Positions 1 through 13,085 of a stretch of 64,000 nucleotides of DNA are shown in pieces (within the stretch, counting starts at the first letter, position 1; each line of letters opens with the position of its first letter). The position numbers and the translations under genes are program-made. Below the pieces are notes generated by a model. That model did not search any database. It worked only from the letters and a program-made list of their open reading frames with translations, and had not been told where the DNA came from. The DNA comes from Sclerodactyla briareus (lineage: Eukaryota > Echinodermata > Holothuroidea > Dendrochirotida > Sclerodactylidae), in contig JAODTK010005762.1 in NCBI GenBank assembly GCA_026419785.1, positions 124,001 to 188,000 of the forward strand, given 5' to 3'.

Positions 1-3000
1 TGCGGCGACACCAATATATACCTAAGCGGAACTTTGTGAATGAAGTCAAAAGTCACATAGCCTAAGTACTGTACCGTCCTAGCCTTGTTAGGCTATAAGC
101 GGAAAGAAATCACAGTTTTCCGCATGCAAACAAGTCAATAACGATGCCAAATTACCTCAGTAAGCAAACCTAGAATCTCACTAACAGTCCTGAAAGAAGT
201 AGGTAATTAGCCTATTTTATGTGCTATATACTTGTTAGCAAGATTACAGACAATGTTAGGGGCCATAGTTATTGGTTGGCACATACGGTACGGAATACAA
301 GGTGAATTGACTCATTAGATTTTCTGCTTACAGATGACACCATGTTATTTATAATGTTCATTCACTTATAAACTTTACACAGGCTATCATACAGCCCCCA
401 TTTCTGATGATTTTGAACCCCTCTTTAATAGGCAGCCTTTATTAGACCACCCCTCTTTCCATCCACTCAAACTTTATCATTTCTTAATATAGAAGCCAAC
501 TGCACGAATGCAAACATTTGAGCATGCAAATTTGATTAGAACATCATTTTGTGAAACTCACACTTACATACCAGTACATAGGCCCTATGTAGGTGTCAAA
601 TTTAGCTGCGAAATGTCAGCGACTAACAGAATAAATTAAAATTATATCTACCAATCATTTAAAAAACACCTATTTCATGGAATTCAGCATCGAGATTTCT
701 GTCAAAGAGACCGAAGTTTCAACAAATTTCAATTTCCTGTTCATTACGAAAACCAAACTAGAACGAAAAAAAATATGAGTACAAAACGACCCTGAAATGA
801 AACAAACATCTTGTACAACATGCGTATCCTTTACTGTGGCTTGAAGGGTGTTTGCAGTTTGTTTCCCCATTTGACAAATGCAGCCATCTTCTCATGTTGA
901 ACCTCAGTGGTGAGATGATCTATTTCAGTTCCAGTCATTTTCCACCATCTATCTATGTATGTAAATTGATCTTCCAAGAGGAAATTCCTTACCTTAACTA
1001 TCAAACATATCCTCTGCTCATTGCTAATGTGACTTTGACAATAAATCATGTGGAAACTGGATATGCAGGCTTGGCAGCTAAAATACTAGCTAGCTGATAT
1101 TATGGAATAACTCTAGAATTTACTAGCCTCAGTTAAGTTGGTTATATTCGACATTATATAGCAGTTTCGGAAAACAGGAGAAGATAGCCTACTTTTCATG
1201 TTTGCATAAAATGGATGGTAAACGTCCTGCAGAAAGCTTTTTTGCTTTGTTGGTCTCTTAGCTTTTTTGGACTCCTCCCAACTACTAACAGTGTTTTTGG
1301 CACCCCTTTGTGGGTGATACGTGTAGGTGGGCTCGCTGGCCACCAGCCACCCGATCTGTTTTCCCTTGGTCGCGGTACAACCATATTTCTAGTGCGAAAG
1401 TTTTGTGGGTAATCATATCCCATGTGCTAAATGGGCATTACTTACTGCATAGGTTAGTTATAAATGGTAAGTGCATAACTTACTGTATCGTAGATTGCCA
1501 TAACAAGGGTTTTGGGCATTTGATGTACGAATGACAAATTTTTAATTTGTAGCAATGAAGTTTTACTTACTGACTTGTCACTTACTTGTTGCCAACATGT
1601 AACAAACTGATAGGCTCTACAATCTCTTGAAATTAAAACACTGTACATAAGTCTAGGTACTTCATCATCCCAGGTTTTCCAGTTTCCCCTTCAATGAGCA
1701 AGGGCTATGCACACACAGGTTTTTGTTGCCATTGATTGATTATGCTCCTCAATCCCCCACTCCCCCGGAGCTGATATTCCTCTATAAACCCTCTATACCG
1801 ATGAATCTGCTGATCAAACGTGTCACATCAGCGCATTGTGTTAAGTACATCCTGTTCATGTTGTGCTTTAGGAACAACCGTTGAACTCCACATGGTGGCA
1901 CCTACGTATGAGCAGGGGCCCTGAGTGCAGAAAGCTGGGAGAGAGTACCATCGGATGCCATTGGTAGAGAGATACAGGTATGGTGAAAAACAGTTAATCG
2001 TGCAGTCACTGCCATCATCTAGTTCTTACCCCAGTACTGTCGTATCATCCCCTATTCATTCTGGCACACATGTGGTTCTATTCTCTTCCTCATAGGAATA
2101 GGGGTCCCTTTTGGGGTTTCAGACACCCCGTCCTGTTGAAGGACTTGTGCCATCTATGGCAATACTTCTCTTCCAATTCTAAATGCAAGTAAGCATCTCA
2201 TTTCAAACATATAACGTTTCCCTATCACGATGGGTTGATAGCGTCAGTCAGACAGGAAATCTATCCATGAAATTGTGATGCATTGAAAGCATTCAATGAC
2301 CCAAAGGAAAGAAACACTGGCCTATGTCATGACTGACTCATTACTCTAAATGAGACCCAATAATTTAATGACCTTTTTAATGTAGCTGGGAAAAACTTTG
2401 TTTGGTGATTGGAGGTTTTTTTGTTTGGACAACCAATTGTAGTCCCTGCGAAGATGGTCACAGGCATCAAATAAGCTTCCCCCCCTCCCAAAAAAAAAAT
2501 GCCCCTAAAACGCACCTGTACCCCTATCAATTTTGCTTCTGCCTAACAAGACCCTGTATCAAGCTCAACTGCCTGCTAAATACTATTCTTCATCCGACCA
2601 TATTTTCAAATGGCAGTTCCTTCCTTTTTTTTGAACACCACCCATTCTGGCTATGTGATGCTGACCATTGTCCCCATCTCTCTCTCTGTAAAACTGGTCC
2701 TCTTAAGGACAGTTGTATATAGCTATAAACAACCAGCTTGCCCTAATGTATGTCACGAAAGCAAGCTCCATAAAACACTTCTCACATCCTCGCCTCTCAG
2801 CCTGTGTGGGGGTTTGGTCGTTAATTGCAATTAGCCAAGTAGATGCAACTAAAATTCCTTCCTCAGGAGTTCTCTATCAGCTTGTAAATCGATACGACGC
2901 CCACGCACACTGCTTGATGAATATTGGTTATAACCTAGTCAAATATATTTGAATAATCCCTGTGGTTGCCCTGGAGATTAACAAACATAGAACAAAAGAC

Positions 3001-5165
3001 TAGGAGGAAGATGGTGGATGTTTACCCCTTGGGGTAACGCTACTTGTGAAATTGGGGGGAAATTGCCCCTCTTGTAGGAAATCCTACATCAAACATCCAT
3101 TTTATCATACCGTAGGTACATTTCATGTTGGAGGAGTGGATTTGTTAACCTAGGAGTTATTTGGTGGCAGTGACATTGCCATACTTTTCAGTTCGCAAGG
3201 GTCACCTAGGGGGGGGGGAGGGGGGGACACAGGTATTGCAGAGCAGAGCACTCCATCAAGGACACAACAAAAGTGGGGGGTCCTAGGGGACCCTCATAGA
3301 GGCTCTCATAAAAGTTTTTGCACTCCAGGGCACTCTGTGCTGGCCATCTGGGGGAGGCTGGGGGGGGGATTCCTTACAATTTCAGGTCCCTTCTGGTGTT
3401 GTCTTTTGCGGAAGATAGTGTCAGAATATCCATTTTTTTTTTTTGAAACATGCATCATTGTTCGGTGGAAAATGGCAAAAAAGTGTGGTGCCGTGATGGT
3501 TGCATGATGTCACAGATGAAAAATTGTCCCTGTGCAATTGAATCTCAAGAATTCAGTATTCAAATTTTGCTGCAGATGGGTTCACAACTGTCATCCCCAC
3601 TGGTACCATGCTCTATGCCATCAAGATAACCTAATAGCTATCTGAAAACTTTTTCAAACCTGTACCCCAAGTTGAAAGTCAGTTTACTTGCCACACTTGT
3701 AGTCAGTTGTAACTTTGCCACACTTGTAGTCATTGTGAAGTTGCAGAGAAACATTTAACTCAATTGTTTAACTCTATATCTCGTACATGCCCAGCCTCAA
3801 TCCATATAGCGTGTTCTCGTTGCAGTTGCCGGGCTAGGGCTATACCTCTAATAGCTGGATATGGGGAGGGGGGGGGGGGGGAGGTTCCCTTCCATGTGAC
3901 CTTTGCTGCTTTTGATAAGACGACATGTAATGTGTCCGCATCTACGTAACAGTTCACTCATCACTGTCAATTGATATTGTTCCCCCTAGATAATGCATAA
4001 TGGATCTAGGATAGATTATTCAAATATGCAGAATATGCCTTTGGCAAACCTCCCACAGTATGGGATATGCATGGTTTATTTCATTTAACTTTTGTCTCAT
4101 GTCCTATTGTGAAGTATCCATCTCAATTCTTCGTGATAACTTGATGTATTTGCAACCCTTCTTTTGATATGCCCAGCCATATCCATGATCTGCACATAAT
4201 GTAATGAGCACTTTTAGTTTTTCCTATGTAAAACCATCTAGTTAGGGATACTAAGGTAGAGCCTGAAGGCCATCTTAATGGCCATGGTAAGAGATTTTGT
4301 TTCAAACTGGGGCACAGTGAAACATAAAGAGGCCATATCCAACTCCACATCCCAAAATTGGAGGTTCTAACACGTTCCCGTCGTTGAGATCTTTTAATTA
4401 CTTATTGAGAATGTGGGAATCTGTGGACATCATGGGATGGGGAGGGTAGAATGCGAAAAGCTGCTCATGAGGCCCCCGCCCCACACAGTTAGTGCTGCAT
4501 TTTTGCATCATTCAAATAGAAGGATGGAAAAAGGTATTCCCCCCTTTGAATTAGCATGGAATTTTTCTTGTGAATATCTCGTGAATAATTTCTTATTCCA
4601 AAGTACATTAACCCTATTATAGGGGATCCTATCATCAATCCTGCCATTTCCCTTGTTTGTGGTGATGTCACAGAAAATTTTTGCACTAGATATTGGTGCC
4701 CTATGATCAGAACCCTTGATTGGGTGGAATTCGGTGTGGAGATCCGGCTGTATATGTATACATAGAAAGTCCGAATATCTATTCATATTCACATGAACCA
4801 TTGGCCTTAATGCACATCAACCTTGTCTCTGTATTTACTTAATTCCAATAGGTGTATGAAATACAAACCTGTAGCAGGCAGGCTCATCCAGAGTGGCTTA
4901 CAATTGTCCTGCAGAACAATACAGACAGTACAGTAATAATTAAATACAGCATCCATCAAACTACTGTAATATTATTGAAGCCGAATGTAGATGAACGTTT
5001 GGGTTGAATGTATGGTCGCGTCTGCATGTAAAGAGTTGTTTTGACAGGCCCTACCTAGTCAGTGAGTTCAAGCTCAGCGGTGCAATGCATTTTTCATTAC
5101 TGTTGGTCCGTGTGTAAAATTTGGTGTTATTTGACCTATAAGGACCTGCCACCCCTTAGAGAGAG
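1..5165. other. Intergenic or intronic AT-rich stretch, no gene seen
   Basis: No reading frame here has recognisable protein character or a convincing pair of splice sites. The stretch holds short low-complexity tracts, including G runs near 3210-3225 and 3868-3881, and a small direct duplication in which the phrase TTGCCACACTTGTAGTCA occurs twice between about 3691 and 3735. A segment near 190-250 resembles 13122-13190 and so belongs to a dispersed repeat. Confidence 0.6.
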
Positions 5166-5406
5166 CAGTGGTTCCCAACCAGGGGGCAATTTTCAATCAT
5201 TTCATGACAGAGTTACAGGGTAATCATTTTTGCAGGATATTTTGAGTTGTGAATTCTTCTTGTGTACAACCACAATTACATGGCAATTTTCAAAACCATT
5301 CGGCCTCTCCCCACCTATCAAACTCCAATTATCATGCATTGTCATAGGGGGAACGCTTCAGCAAAGCAAGAGGGGGGAAATGGGGAGAAACGGTTGGTAA
5401 CCACTG
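5166..5406. mobile_element. Short hAT-like inverted-repeat element (MITE)
   Basis: The left end reads CAGTGGTTCCCAACC and the right end, reverse-complemented, reads CAGTGGTTACCAACC, giving a 15-bp terminal inverted repeat with one mismatch. CAGTGGTTC-CAACC termini are typical of hAT (Charlie-type) DNA transposons. The interior is about 210 bp without coding potential, so this would be a non-autonomous copy. The flanking 8-mers differ, so the expected 8-bp target duplication is not visible. Confidence 0.5.
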
Positions 5407-7397
5407 TGTTATCAGAATATGAAGAACCTAACAAAACAGGCTCAAATAATGGCGACACTAATAATGATTTAAAAACAAGGTATTGGCCATAATCCCCCCT
5501 TACAAAATAAATGAATGCAATAGATAAAACAATTGAATAATGGTTATTCATTCACCTAATTACATGACTGTCCCTGGGTCTCGTGAGGACAACTTAGCCT
5601 ATTACCTATGACAACAAATTACCTTGAGCTACAATTTACCGGATAATATAAAAATAAATTTACCAACTCTTGGTTCCTTCTGATCTTTGATCTTCTATTC
5701 TTGACACTCAAACTCCAACCAAACAAACACACTCCTACATAGAACACTAAAACACCCATACAGGTCTTCCTCTCTCACCACATCCAGGCCGGATCTGTTA
5801 AATTTAATTTTTAGAAAAAAAAGCAAAAAACTAAAAAATAAAAAGATTTAATTTTTAAAAAAAACTCACCCCCACCCCCGCCCACACACCCGGAGACTAT
5901 CCTCGACCACACAGCGACGTCACAACCCAAGAAGCCAACACGCATTGTCCAAATCATGATGCATGCCACCGTCCCCTACCAACGAAACAACAGCCCCAGT
6001 AAAGAACACCAGCACACAGAAACCAAATAGAAACTAGAAACTATTCACTAAGAAGCGCTTAAAGAGCTAAACAAATGGCACGCAGTAGGCCGCCACAAAT
6101 ACATACTTATTGTGAATACTCGTCGAAAGTAAAAGCTAATCATAATGCTTAGCTAATTACATCTAAACTCATACAATAGGCCATTCCGAATGCACAATGT
6201 AGGCTAGGCCCGCCCTCGGCCAGTCGAACCGCTATAACACCACTAACACTAATATAGGCTGCAGGCAAGATGGTAACGTCGGCAGTCCAGACTGAGCCAA
6301 GATAGGAACAGCAGGCCACAAATGTTACAAATGTGAAGAATTAACCGTACTCGGCCAGGCTCGACTACACCATCCCGTTACACATCACAGAGTCCTCCGA
6401 CAAGCTCTGCTCAACGGGATATGCATACGACAGACAACCGATACACTAAATCATAACTTTGTTAAACTCAGTACAACATGTTTCTTCGTTAGAAGTGGTT
6501 CAATGTTTTGGCATGTCGCGCATATGAACATGTTGCCCGCCAATATCATTTTTCCTTCACGAATATTTTAGGAGGCCCTCTCAAATCTCTCTTTATATGA
6601 CATAATTTTTGTACATGGATGCTATGGTATATCAGTGTATAGCATTCTCAACTAATTATTGAATTGCCAGCTGTGCCATTTGTTTATCGGTTGTTTGGTT
6701 TCCAGGATTAGCCAGTCAGCAGTGGGTACATTATCTCCCTCTTAATTTCAATCTCTATCATACTTTTGTTCTATATTTTCCCTGCAGCATGTTCACGATA
6801 ATACACAAAGTTGAAACAAATTACAGTAACATTATCTTCATGGGGAGTATCCTCAAATTTTTGACCAAGAGGTATTTTCATTTTTTTTGTGCCACATAAG
6901 AGGTTTGTTTCAATACAAATATTTATCCTTTAGGTGCAGTTACATTCATTTTGCAATGACTTCAACCTCTCTCTTTAGAAGATGTTCACATGTCTACAAA
7001 TTTAGCATTGCTGGACACACCCTTCAAATGAATCTCCCCCGGATGATTACCCCTAGAGTACTTAATGGTAGGGTAGGGAGAATAGGTTTGAGGGTTATGT
7101 ATTTCAGACCTGTCCGAGACCTGTCATTTTCTTCTTACCTTCAGAGTCTGGGTTGGCCATCCCAATCGTCCCTCTCATTTTGCCAGCCAAACCGGCTGGT
7201 TTAGCCAAGACTTGGTGCTCGAGATTATTGTTTTTGGTCAGCCTATACAATCCCAAAATGTGGATTACAAATCTGGTTAAGGTTTCGTTTGGGCAACTAT
7301 GCCTCTCCCCTATTGCATGACACACCCGTCAACCCCTCTGGAAATGAACGTCCCGCTCCTAATGCTTCTAGATTCGATATGTTAATTGTATGACGTG

Positions 7398-7429
<32 letters not shown>

Positions 7430-8638
7430 TGTCGATCAAACTTTCGTATCTAAAAATCAGGGAATGGACGGTTTCATTTGCTGTCTGTACAATGTTCAAA
7501 TTTGTGAGGCTTTATAAATCCGTTTCAACACAAGAATCCTATTTATCAGAGAAGCGCATCTCTCTATTATAGGGAAATGTGTTGTGATGAGAAAATCTCA
7601 ATCTTCAATCTGCCTTGATTTAGATGTAGCCTTCAGGACACGTCCCGTCCTTGATGATACAGCAATGTTGTCCTTTATGTATACGTACCTAACGATCCGA
7701 GGTTGAGGCAATAATACCAGAATGGTTATCTGGAGATGCTTTTGCCTCCCAGCAGTAATCAAGCCTCCCATGCTGACCGCACTGAAAAGGTCGTTTTGGC
7801 AGGTCATCATCACGAATACGCGTGTAAACACTCACCCTCTCCCAGGCACTCTCTCGATCAGAGCCCCAGGGAGGAGAGGAAATTTGTAGTCATCTGTTAA
7901 ATCCTGATGCCTCAGTCACACTGAGCAGAGATGCACTCAGATCGTAAACTCTTGAAATAAGGATCACTGAGGAGATGAAACAGATCTGCCATTCTGCAGA
8001 TACAGTTCATGTTGTTCTGAGTTTGCACATGTTTGTAATATTCCTGTTCGTTCTTTAAGAGTTAAAAAAAAAAAAATTGTGAGAATCCCACAAGCAAATG
8101 TTTTGGGACTGCAGGGTTTGTGAGAGGCTGCTTTCAATGAATCCACCGCTTATCTTCTTTGCCCAATTTGGTGACGCTCATTTATCCAAATTTGTTATTC
8201 ATTTTGCGAATGCCTTCTTCCCCATGAATTGTATTATTGCAAAAGCATATCTTTTCATAACCTTACCAAACCACAACTAGCTGTTACACAGTGATGTTAA
8301 TATTCTACCCTAGTCATTAATCTTGTCAGAGTGTCACAATGGTAGAAGGGGAATTGAACACAAATAGTTGAAGACCGTTTCCTCTACCCCCAAATGTCCG
8401 TTGACCGAGGCAGAGTTGACTACATAGAAGGATCGTACAGCCTGAGAACGAGTTGGAATGCTCTGATGCCTTGATTCAGGTGCCTATACAGGAGATCAAT
8501 AATATTGAGCCGGGCCACCCTACGTTAAATGCAATTTCAGTTTTTCACATAACAGGTTGGCCTTCAAAGGTCAAGGTCAAGCTGACCCTAATGTACTATA
8601 GCTTGGATGTAATGTATGTACAAGTATGTAGTATTAAA
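5407..8638. other. Non-coding stretch with G28 homopolymer
   Basis: No supported gene. It contains an uninterrupted run of 28 G at 7402-7429. A segment of about 38 bp near 7146-7184 (GGGTTGGCCATCCCAATCG and following pyrimidines) matches the core of the inverted-repeat element at 36957-37256. The region around 6030-6430 is richer in CpG than its surroundings, but shows no recognisable promoter or exon. Confidence 0.5.
7402..7429 (+). repeat. G28 homopolymer
   Basis: Twenty-eight consecutive G residues. The true length is uncertain in any sequencing technology. Confidence 0.9.
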
Positions 8639-9489
8639 CCCTTTCGCTACTGAAGAGGACCCATCCTTAAATACTGAGCCAATTTGGACAAAAATGCATT
8701 ATTTCGGTACTTTCAAAACTCTCTGGTTTTCCCCAGCTTGAGATACTCAGGTGGCATGTCTTTTACCTGGATGATCTAGGAAGGCCAGAGACTAGTTTTA
8801 GGATGTTTTTAATGAGCTAATTTGCATATCAGCTAATTAACATATCAGCTAATTAGCGTTTTCGTCGGAAATTCAATGTTATTCAATTTTTCCATACTTT
8901 CAAATGGAGATGAAAGCACAAGTGCATGAAAGTACAATCATGAAACACACCTACATTGTCTCTTGTCTTCTCTGGTGCATCTAGTCATCTCTAGAGTAGT
9001 CCTGCCATGTATGGTACACACGGAAACTCCCAGGTTAGGCCTAGCACAGCCCTAGACAGAAACAGCTGTACATCGCCATTGCCTACGTGTGTTAGAATAG
9101 GAAGCCGAGCCACCAGGCTAGGCCCGTCTTGCCCTGGAAAAGGAACTTCATCCTCAGAATGCATACTCATAGATCTCCTTGATCTTCAACATCCTCGATA
9201 TCTTCTCCAAAGTCAATATCTTCCTCGGGTCAACTGTCAACATCTGTTATGAGAGTTCCAACAGCTGACGAAACGTTCCGATTATGATGCTTGTTTGTTT
9301 TCGTGAATTACTTGCCCAGACGACCAAATTCTGTTTAGGGGCGCTATATGAAAAAAAAACTATTCTTGAAGCCTATCACCCTCCCGATCACATTACTGAC
9401 CATCGTTTTTTCTCACTGGTGCCTTTCCTTAACCATAGGTCCCAATGGTAAGCTATACGTCCCCGAGCGGCGTATACGTAGCGAAAGGG
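8639..9489. mobile_element. piggyBac-like non-autonomous element with TTAA flanks
   Basis: The left end reads CCCTTTCGCTAC and the right end is its exact inverse, GTAGCGAAAGGG. The right end is followed directly by TTAA (9490-9493). The left end is preceded by TTAA plus one extra A (8634-8638). TTAA target duplication and CCC-initial inverted repeats are the hallmark of piggyBac transposons. On the minus strand around 9170-9250 a short acidic stretch (EEDIDFGEDIEDVED) is visible before a stop. It could be a relic of the acidic N-terminus common in piggyBac transposases, but this is inference. No intact transposase is present. Confidence 0.55.
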
Positions 9490-9493
9490 TTAA

Positions 9494-12400
9494 CAGAGCT
9501 TTGAGCTAACACCCACCATTTCAGTGCTCTTACTACTTTACCTCACATACCCAACAGTGTCAATGGCATCCAGGTGTCCTAACCCCTCCCCCCCCCCCCA
9601 CATCCTCTCCCCCCCCCCCTCCCACATCTTACAGAATGCTCCCATCCACTCTTCTTTTTCCACATACATTAAAATTCTGGTGACGAGTCATGCCCCCCCC
9701 CCCTCCCTCTGGCCACATGAAAATTGATGGATGTTATGGTAATACCACATTGGCAAATGAAGCCATTACCTAGCTCATCTACAATCTGGAGCTTTCACTT
9801 TCTCTATTCTCTCTCAAGGTGTATTTGTTATTTTTACATGAGCATTTTTTTTTTTTTTTTTTTTTTTTATATGTGCCTATACCTTCACCTTCCAGGAACC
9901 GTTCACACTCTTTGTTCTTAATGGCTCTCCGTGGTTCTTGTCATTAAAGGGGAACAGTGATTTAATTCTCTTACCTCATGACCCGTATAGTAAATTGCTT
10001 CAGCAGTGGGGTCAGGCCATTCCCCCCCCCCCAACCCCATATTTTTTGGTGGCAATAATAAGTCATGCACCCCCCCCCCTTTGGCCATCTAGACATGATT
10101 GATGTGTTGTTATAAACACATTGGCAAATTATATGTAATGAAGGGGTTTAGTTTTTTCATGGAGCATGTATGTGACCTTTTCTCCGGCAATCCTTCCTTC
10201 CTGGAGTTATTCATCATCTAGGATGAGCGTGGTTGGAAGGGGGGAACTGGATTTATTTTCCTGTGACCTATTATAACTTATGAATGATTTCCTCTATGAG
10301 AGATGTTGTGATGGTGAGTGGAGTACGTACAAGGCTTCCATTGTAATCCATTCCAGTGCTGAAGGGACTGCCTGCCAGACGTGATTCAAATACCCAGGCC
10401 ATCTGTCATAGCCATTCGTGCATGAGGGGCCTCGGATTCTACTTGGGAGGCTTGCAGCTCATAAACAAGGGATCTGATCATGGGCTAAATACTGTTTATA
10501 ATTGTAGCTGTGCTCTTGGAGTGTATAAAGCAATTTGTACTTTTGTCTCAGCCCAAGATTGAACAAAGGCTGACATGGAAAGTTGGTTGAACTGAGCATT
10601 CAACAACCCTACTACTGTACATGTACACCCCTTTCAAGCTGTTGTAATTTTCTGATGTCACAAACATTTTTGCTTCATTTGAAGGTGGATGACCACCTAT
10701 TTTAGTATTGAGTTGCCATGAATTTAATACGAGTCGTTTCTCGGGAATGGACGTGCCGTTGAGGAAGTATACTCTGTAGTGACAACATAGTTATTGATCC
10801 AGTGCCATTACAAAGCTGTTTAACAGTTTCGCTGACTGGTTTCACCTAAACAGAAAATCTGCTGTTAGGGGTGGTGAGTAATGTACTACTTACTGTATAG
10901 TCATTGTTGTGGATAACAATTGTAATCTTGTTGCGGTTTTGTTCCAGCGTTTCACTGCATGGCTGACAATGAATTATATATTAGTTCCAAGATCACCTAG
11001 TGGAGCTGAAGTTCTGCTGTACATATAAGCACATGCTGGAATCAAAGCTGTGATGTCTCCCACTTTGATCCCATTAATGGTAACCTACACTGTACTGTAG
11101 CATACAAGTAAATGGTTATGTTATGTCTTTGACAACGAATACATCTTTTTCATGGATATTTGCCGTGGAGGGAGTTGAGAATATTGTGTGGAACATTGTG
11201 TTGTCCGAGCATATACTTTTATGCCCCAACTGGAGGAATTCTATAGAAGACTGGGGCAAGCTCGTAGCCTCCAACTGGTGTTTTTTACAATCTTACTTGG
11301 TTTTGAGGAACTTAAAGAAGCATTTGCTCGTTTATACAGTTAGTTGTGCAGATCTGTCAGTCGTCATTTGCAAGCCAGTAGAGCTGCTAGGTTTGTTTTT
11401 CCAATCCCATCATGAATATTTGATCAGTCTGATTGTTGGAGAGTCTTCAATTACGCTGGAAATGATTTCTTTTGATGGCACAGACCAGCTCTCTGTCATA
11501 CTTGAAGTGTTTGTTCAGCAGCAGATAAAACAAACTCACTGGAATTTGTGTATGTTCTAGCATCCTTTCATATTGGCAAATTTGAGATTTTTGAACAAAA
11601 CTATTGAGATCCCAGTAGTATATCGCTTTGTCTGCGGAATCTAATGTATGATTTTGGTCTGTCTCTACAATTTTCTCGGGTACATCGGAAAATTAATTAC
11701 TGAAACAAAGGTGCATACTGACAAGCTGAAGATGATGGATAAACGTAAGTGGTCCCCGGTTGAGTGGGTGAATTGTTTCATACAGTGCTGTAATTCCGAT
11801 ATTGGAGCAAGCACATCTCCTCTCTGCTGTTTTAGCCCCTCAGAGAATTTGTCACTGTGTATAGTTCATACAACTTGAAGTTTCATTCAGCCTTTATTCA
11901 TTTCCTCCTTTCCATCCACCAAAGCTCCATACTGTAGTAATCTTTTTTATGACTGATATAAAAACTACAATTGAAAAAAATTGGTTGAACGGTAGTATTT
12001 GGTCAAAATTTGTGGAATAGGTCACTGTGGAACCATATACGTTTGTTTCGTTGGCTGGCTTTTTAAAAATTTGTGGACTGATCTCAATATCTCACAAGAA
12101 ACATGAATGATTTGAGTGCTTGTACTCTTTGACTGAAGTTTTTCTTGTAGATAAGGTATCGAACGATGGCATGCATTTTCAATATCCTTGATACTATTTG
12201 CTTGAATATTTCAAATGCTGGGATAGAATATTGTTTCCATTCTGAATATCGCCCCTCTCCCATAACGAGCCTCCTACCTTCTTGAGAGCCTAGGACCTAG
12301 TCATGCCCATGGCTTAGAGATATACACTACAGATAAATAGCCCCATTCCATCGCTTGTAGTTAGGCCGCCCAATCTGTACAACATTGAATAGATGGAGGG

Positions 12401-12796
12401 TTCGCAAACAGTTTTGGGCATGCTTTCCAACGTTTGACCCAGCTTTCTTGCGGTTGTAGCCGTACAAGTAACACAACTACCATTAGATCTACAATAATAA
12501 CTGCCTGCCGCACTTCGCACCCAACAATGCCTCGACTTGCCCTGCAACCATGCTAATACATCAGCCTTCATAAGCATAGCCTATGATAAGTCCATGCAAA
12601 TCACAGTGTAGTGTATAGTACTTACCCATGCACCGTTCTATGTTTTTTTGGTCTCGCCTGTGTGTGTGTATGTATGTGTGTGTGTGTATGTCACACTTTC
12701 TTGTTAGCAGGATATCCCTCACAAAGACCGTGAGCCGATTATGAAAACTTTTTTGTGTGTAGTCACCGGGGTTGGGTGTACACATATGTAACGAGG
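9494..12796. other. Non-coding stretch with duplicated C-rich segment
   Basis: No supported gene. About 100 bp near 9670-9780 reappears in diverged form near 10045-10135; both contain GTCATGC, a C run, TTGGCCA or TGGCCACAT, and a phrase ending ACATTGGCAAAT. A TGTGTG/TATG microsatellite lies at about 12658-12690. An open frame of 145 codons at 11123-11560 has no domain or splice context and is treated as chance. Confidence 0.5.
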
Positions 12797-13085
12797 ACCG
12801 CGGTAAGCCTAGTGTTAAGGCTCTGGACTTGTGATCCAAAGATCCCGGGGGTTCGAGTCCCCCCGCGGTGTGTCTCTAGACAGGGCACTTCATCTCGTGC
12901 GTCTCCGCCCTACCAAGGTGCAATTTTGGTACCTGTGACGTAGGCTTGTCTATGCGCTGATCTTCGTCTGCTGCAAACCCACGCATGTGTGGGGGGATGA
13001 ACATACCAATGACGAGGGGTAATGTTGTGAAGCACCTTGAGGCCTTGGCATAGGGCGCTATATAAATCTCCGCATTACTATTACA
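12797..13085 (+). mobile_element. tRNA-derived SINE with nearly complete tRNA-like head
   Basis: The first 73 bases fold like a tRNA. ACCGCGG (12797-12803) pairs with CCGCGGT (12863-12869) as a 7-bp acceptor stem. GCCT pairs with AGGC as the D stem, and GGGGG-TTCGAGT-CCCCC forms the T arm with a perfect pol III box B. Box A (TAGTGTTAAGG) appears to lack one base. The anticodon-like loop CTTGTGA would place TGT at the anticodon position. A tRNA-unrelated body of about 200 bp follows, ending in GGGCGCTATATAAAT and an AT-rich tail, as in many SINEs. A functional tRNA gene is less likely because of the attached body and the damaged box A. Confidence 0.75.

Noticed and set aside
11123-11560. 145-codon ATG frame on the plus strand
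   Set aside because: No domain, signal, splice context or repetition supports it. One frame of this size is not surprising in six frames of 64 kb.
12797-12869. Functional tRNA gene
   Set aside because: The tRNA-like fold continues into a SINE body, box A appears damaged and no terminator T-run follows directly.
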